A stretch of DNA of 64,000 bases from Cyrtodaria siliqua (taxonomy: Eukaryota; Mollusca; Bivalvia; Adapedonta; Hiatellidae): the NCBI GenBank assembly GCA_037043455.1, contig JAWPHD010010338.1:1-64000 (forward strand), given 5' to 3'. Numbering within the stretch: the stretch's first letter is position 1; every line of letters starts with the position of its first letter. Shown here in pieces: positions 54,501 to 60,500 of the stretch. The notes under the pieces were generated by a model. The model was not told the DNA's origin and did not search any database. It worked only from the letters and a program-made list of their open reading frames with translations. The position numbers and the translations under genes are program-made.

Positions 54501-57500
54501 TCATTAATTAACAGGTTAGTTATTAAGCTTGTTTATTACATTGTATGAAGTTAACATGTAGGATTTCTCATAGAAAGAATATTCATAATCATTAATGATT
54601 TTATTTACTAACTCTGAATGTCCATTTAGTAAACTCTGATCATGAAAGACATTTCCTGAACAGTGAAATAACATCATGATATCAATATTGACCTCATCAT
54701 GAATTTCTAAGACAGCTCAACAAATGCAAATTCTCCATTTAAAACATAAATTAACTGATTTTAAAATGTAATAAACAGTTTATTGGGTTTTGTTTATAAC
54801 TAAACTGCTGACTCAAGAACTGGCTCGTTTCTGTTCTCACTAATTTTCTGATTCTCATTTATGAAAACGAAAACGGGCCGAATCTCTCATGAATAATTTC
54901 ATTATAAACAAAAGCAAAGATTGAATAAATGCTCAACGAACTTAAAAGCACACTCATGGTTAGGTTAATAAGCAAATTAATAAAACTCTGTTTAAATAAG
55001 TTCAACACTGGTTTATAAAGTTAGAGTGTCAAGAATATAAATGATTCTCAACTTTTCGCATTAATATATGATAGTAATACTCTTAAAGGGACTGGAGGCA
55101 ATTTGGATATCATTTTATGACCAAGTGTTATTTACTGAACAATAATTAGCAATTTGAAAACAATGTAGTGAACCCACACCACAAGGTACTGCAAATAAAT
55201 TGAGCAGTGTGATTATAAATTGATGCAATGGGAATTACCTCACTTGATTATCTTCCATTTTAAATAATAACAAGAAACGTGAAAATTCCACGAAATCCAG
55301 GTTTTCCGAGCGGAAACTGATTTTATTTTTAAGGACAGTGACCTTGACTTCAGTGACCCCAAATGCAATCCTAAGCTACCTTTCCATATAAGGTACCTAC
55401 ACAGCAAGTTTCGTTCCAATATCTCATTCCCAACTAAAGTTACTGAGCGGAAACTGGTTTTCTATTTGTTAGTAACAATGACTTCGACCCCAGTGACCCC
55501 AAATGCAATCTGAAACTTCCTTTTGATATAAGCTACCCGCACAGCAAGTTTCATTCTAATATCTCATTCCTTACTTAAGTTATTGAACGGAATCACTTTT
55601 CTATTTTCAGTAAAGTGACCTTGACCCCAAATGAAATCCCAAGCTTCCTTTCCATATAAGCTACCTAACCTGAAAGTTTCATTACAATAACTCATTCCTA
55701 ACAAAAGGTGTTGAGTGGAAACCGTTTTTCTATTTTTAGTAACAGTGACCTTGACCTTGACCTTGATCCCAGTGACACCAAATGCAATCTCAAGCTTCCT
55801 TTCCATAAAAGCTACCTACCCTGCAAGTTTCACTGCAATAACTCATTCCTAACAAAAGTTATTGAGGGGAAACTAAGAGTTTGATGACGCACGCAAGGAA
55901 AACCTGGTTAAAAATATCAATTAACTACTCAGTTTTAGTTGTAGATATAATTCAATAAAAAAATATTCAAAAAGTCATTCTCTAAGCCTTAAAGCCCCAA
56001 ATGATTTATGTTTTGAACATTTTTCTGTTATTTTTAACACATGTTAGACCATATGATGGTCATCTTTTTTTTTTGTGGTAGAGGCAGACCACCTCATTTT
56101 TCCTAGGTAGAACCAGTACTATATACCTCCCGCCATCCGTTAAGAATTGACACTTTCTCACTTGACAAATCGAGTTCCCAATTGGATTCGAACCAGCAGC
56201 GTTGAGAGGCAAGGAAGTTTTAGATGAAGCATCTTTTCTATCCCGGCTATGGAAACCCCAAATTAATTACTACGTTTGTGTTATATAACAAAACTCGCTG
56301 TGTATGAAACAGAATGAGATCTTTTCCTTATATTTTGATAATCTTCTATAATTCTTTGAGATCACCTGCAGTCCCTTTAAGTATAATCAAGGTAGTTATT
56401 TATACTATAGAGTAAGATAGGGGAAACAAACAATATAATTAAGGCAGCTAATCTTGTAATAGACAGAGTGTTTACAAGTGTGTTGTTTGTTTAACACTGG
56501 GAGGTAACAAACAATGGCTTTTAAGAAATCTCAAAGTTTACATTTCTTTATGCCAAACTAGAAGAATATTTGGTTCTTATTTGTTATTACACCCTAAAAA
56601 TATAGGATAGGTAGGTCCACAACATTATTTTATCTTGGTCTTAGCATCAACTACTATGTTTTGGAACATCATTTGGCAACTATTTTAAATCTCAATGATT
56701 TTTCTTTGAAAAGTGAAAACATTTCAAAGACTATGTATTAATACACTGCTTTGCCATTTGTTTAGGTATCAGAAAAGATGGCGAGATGTTGGCTCATAAA
56801 TTCGTCTAATAATAAGAAATTAGCCTACCGTGTTTGGTGATCAGGTGATGCAGTACTAAGTATATGGCATAAATGTGTGTTTAAACAATGCCTATACTTT
56901 GTTATACACCCTGTAGTCACAAAAGCTATTGTTTAGGGCGCTTGTTTCAGCCAAAGTTCTTTAGGACTTTCCCGACAAAATTCAACCAGTAAATAAGTTG
57001 TACCTGTATTTCAGTGAAACAGACATTGTTAGAGGTAAAAATAAAGTCCTGCTATGAAGAAGTCCTGATTTTTTATTTGACCAACACCAATGCCAAAACC
57101 CAGGAGATATTCGTTCCTTACATACTTAATATTTAATCTAGCGGAGACCAGATGTGACTTATATTTGGTCGAAAGAAGGTCACAGAAACCCGAAAGTTTG
57201 CAAATGATCTTAGATGCATATAAGGAACATTCTGGCAGAGTTTGGTGAAAATCATGTGAGAAAGAAGCAAGATACGCATGTCGTAGCGGAGACCGGACGT
57301 GACTTATATTTTGTTCAAAGTAATAATGTTATTGACAGAAACCCCAAATTATGCAGATAATGTTGGATACATATAACGAACATCTGGACAGAATGACGGA
57401 CGGATGAACGGACAGAGAGATGGTGCATTTACTATATGCCTCCCTTTTGGGGCATAATGGGTTTTATGTGTTGGATGAACATAAATTAAGACACTCTGAC

Positions 57501-60500
57501 AGTTTTATAACAAAATATTAGGCTAAGTGAAGTTATTTGAGGTTTCCTAATTCTCTGCTGTTCCAGCATGAAAGAACTTTCAATGGACAAGCCACATCAA
57601 AAATGCATTTTGGCTTTAAAGTATTTATTTCTCAACCAATTTTCAAAACAAAGGTATTTATATTTACCATTAAAAATTTAAGTTCAATGATATATAATTA
57701 TGTATGTGATGGATAAACTGCTGATGTTAATACTGAAAAACCTTAGGCTGAAACAAGCGCCCGGAACAATAAGGTAAATCATACTGGTTAGTCACAGAAA
57801 TCAATTTTGAAAATCAGTATTATTTATAACCACGGTTACTAATACAGCTGAGTCATTTACCTGTGCATAGCTGTCATTAACGATGGGGAAGTTCTTCACT
57901 TGTGTGACCCTGGTGGTGAAGTTGAGTATGGACGTGAGATGGTCCGAACTGGTCTGGGGTTTGAGACACAGTATCGCCCGGGTCTTGCAGTTCCCTCCTA
58001 ACTCATGCGTCAATAATCTTGTCAATTTAGAGTCACTAGAAAAAGGTGGAAATTGTTTTGTATTCATGTAAAAATATTGCAAAATATTACATCCTAAGTT
58101 TGCTCACCTGCTTGAGACAATTAAACGTGTATTCTAACAATAAAGAAACTTTGAAGTGGAAATATCTGGTACGTTATGTGTTGGTTCAGTCTTTTTTCTG
58201 AAAGAAAAAGTCTAATGTAGCCATGTACCATTCAATTAACAGCAGCATATTATACATACAATATATTGCGAAAATTCTCGAGTTGTGTTTCTTTTTGCAA
58301 ATACAATATAAAAATGATTTTCTGTAATTCAAATTTTATTTCTTTTCAAGACATCAGATTTTGTGAAGGATGATCACTAAGAGAGCAATAGAAGTCTAAC
58401 TAGCTACCAACATTTACAAAGTGTGTTTTCATTTATCAAAGCTATTAATAACAATGAAAAAAATATTTTCATTTCTAAAACAAACATCAATATAAGCAAC
58501 CAAAAACATGTCCACGTTACATTGGTGACAAAACTTTCTGACAATATTCCTCTCCCCTATCCACCACCACTAAATTGTGGATGGGGTGGGTTAGAAAGCC
58601 AAAAGAAGATACTTTAGTATATGATTGGTTTCTTTTTATATTAAAATGACAGCAAGGCAATAAAATTCCATTCATCTGCTTGCCATGAAGAGTGCTCATT
58701 GATGCAGGACGAGTAGAAATTCAGATAAATTCTTTGACAATTTATCAATCTGACCATTCAAATATTACCTCAGGTAACTCAAAAACTAATTTTCCTGCGC
58801 TGGATTGTCATGTGCCTCTTCAACGCATTTATTGTTACAGACACTAGTAATTTCAATTGACCATTCCCATTTCCTCAGGATTCTTCCAGTCAAGCGAGAG
58901 TTCTTAAAGTTAAAGGGACACATGGCAATCTTGAAGTCTTTAAAATTAAAGTTAGCCTCTAGATTTATTAATCCAGTAAACATTTTTATTTTAAATCTGC
59001 TTGCATGTAATTATTTAAATACAATTTTAAGTTTTCAACTTTTCTTCATTAAATTCTACCACAGGTTTTAACATATTATTGGTGAAATGTAATCAACAGT
59101 CAGTAATATGCAAAACAATTTTGTTTATACTATTTTTATAATTAATATTAATAAGTGAACAAATGCAATTGATGTAGAAAAACTAATGGGACTAACAAGT
59201 TTTTAAAAAACCAAGACAGACGTGTGTCCTTTTAAACTGTACAGCATGTATATTAAACAAATACAAAATCAAAATGAATCATGTTTACTGAAATTTGACC
59301 TACTGAATAACTTGTATTACAGTTTAGATTGTTTAAAACATTATTTTAAAGCTGTAAAACTTCAGATTTTGCCTTTAAAGGGACACATGGCGATCTTGAT
59401 ATTTTTTAAAAATTCGCCGCGTCGTTTTTTTAAAAATTCGCCATGTCCGGTTAGTTTTTCTACAAAACTTGCATTGGTGACCAACCATTGATATTAATTC
59501 TAAGAACAGAATAAAGCAAATTGTTTTTGCATATTATTAAGTGTTTATTAAATTGCACCAATAATATACTTAAACCTTTGGAAGAATATATAAGAAGAAG
59601 AAAATGAAAACTCAAAATTTTATTGAAATCTATGCCAGCAGTTTTAAAGTAAAAAAGATACTCGATTGATAAATAGAGACGCTTATTTTACTGCTCGATA
59701 AAAAAACGTCAATACTGTCATGTGTCCCTTTAAACTGTTCAGTGTCATAGCTCAAAAGGTTGGAATTAAGCAAATACTGAAGTCATCGAAAGTTGTTGAA
59801 AAGTCTAAATTATTTGTCAAGTACAGATAGTGTCAAAACTATCATAAACAATCTCTTCCTAGTCAGATTTGATGACCCTGCCAGGATAGGGGTTGGTAGA
59901 AAGTGATCACCAACAGGTTCAATGCTATATGCAGTCAGGGGAGTAACTGTTTTTTTGAAATAACATGTTTAGGTTATTACAGTTTTGCGTGTGTTTTTTT
60001 AAAGAACTGCAACAGATTGTTTTCAGATATGCGTTAATTTTCATCCCTCTTTAAATCTTTTTTCTATCAAAACTAGGAATTTTCCTGTTACATATGATAT
60101 TTTCCCTGTTTTTTTTAAACTAATTTGTCAATTCTTCTTTTACGCAATGTTAAGAAATCTTTTACACAAGCTCTTAAGATGGTACATGTTACATAACAAA
60201 ACTGGTAATTATTTGAATCTAGGGCAATTGTACATAATGGTGCCATCATTATTCAATTAGATGGTCCAGTTTTCTGTTGAAAGGGTTTACTGCTTGGGCT
60301 TTATTACTGCAGAAACTAGTTTTATTAAGATAAAATCATTTTTCTCGAAAGTTTCATACATAAGTTATTTTACCAAAAGTAAGAGGAATGAACTCTGTGT
60401 CAAAGGGGAATAATTGTGTTCTTGAAAATAACTTGTTTCAGTTAATTAAAAAAATAAAATAAAATAAACTACACCCCTGAATGACAAGGCTAATCTGAAG

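Larger units (their letters stand above)
38463..57860. other. 19.4-kb intron 2 between motor and coiled-coil exons
   Basis: Exon 2 ends in phase 0 (YAQ) and exon 3 begins in phase 0 (NLLTQ), so no further exon is required. I found none. The space is filled by three tandem-core elements, a 62-bp minisatellite and several MITEs. Segments 43700-44740, 45910-47680 and 53530-55080 show nothing I can name. Confidence 0.7.

Noticed and set aside
57883..58071. 62-codon plus-strand frame
   Set aside because: Antisense shadow of exon 2.
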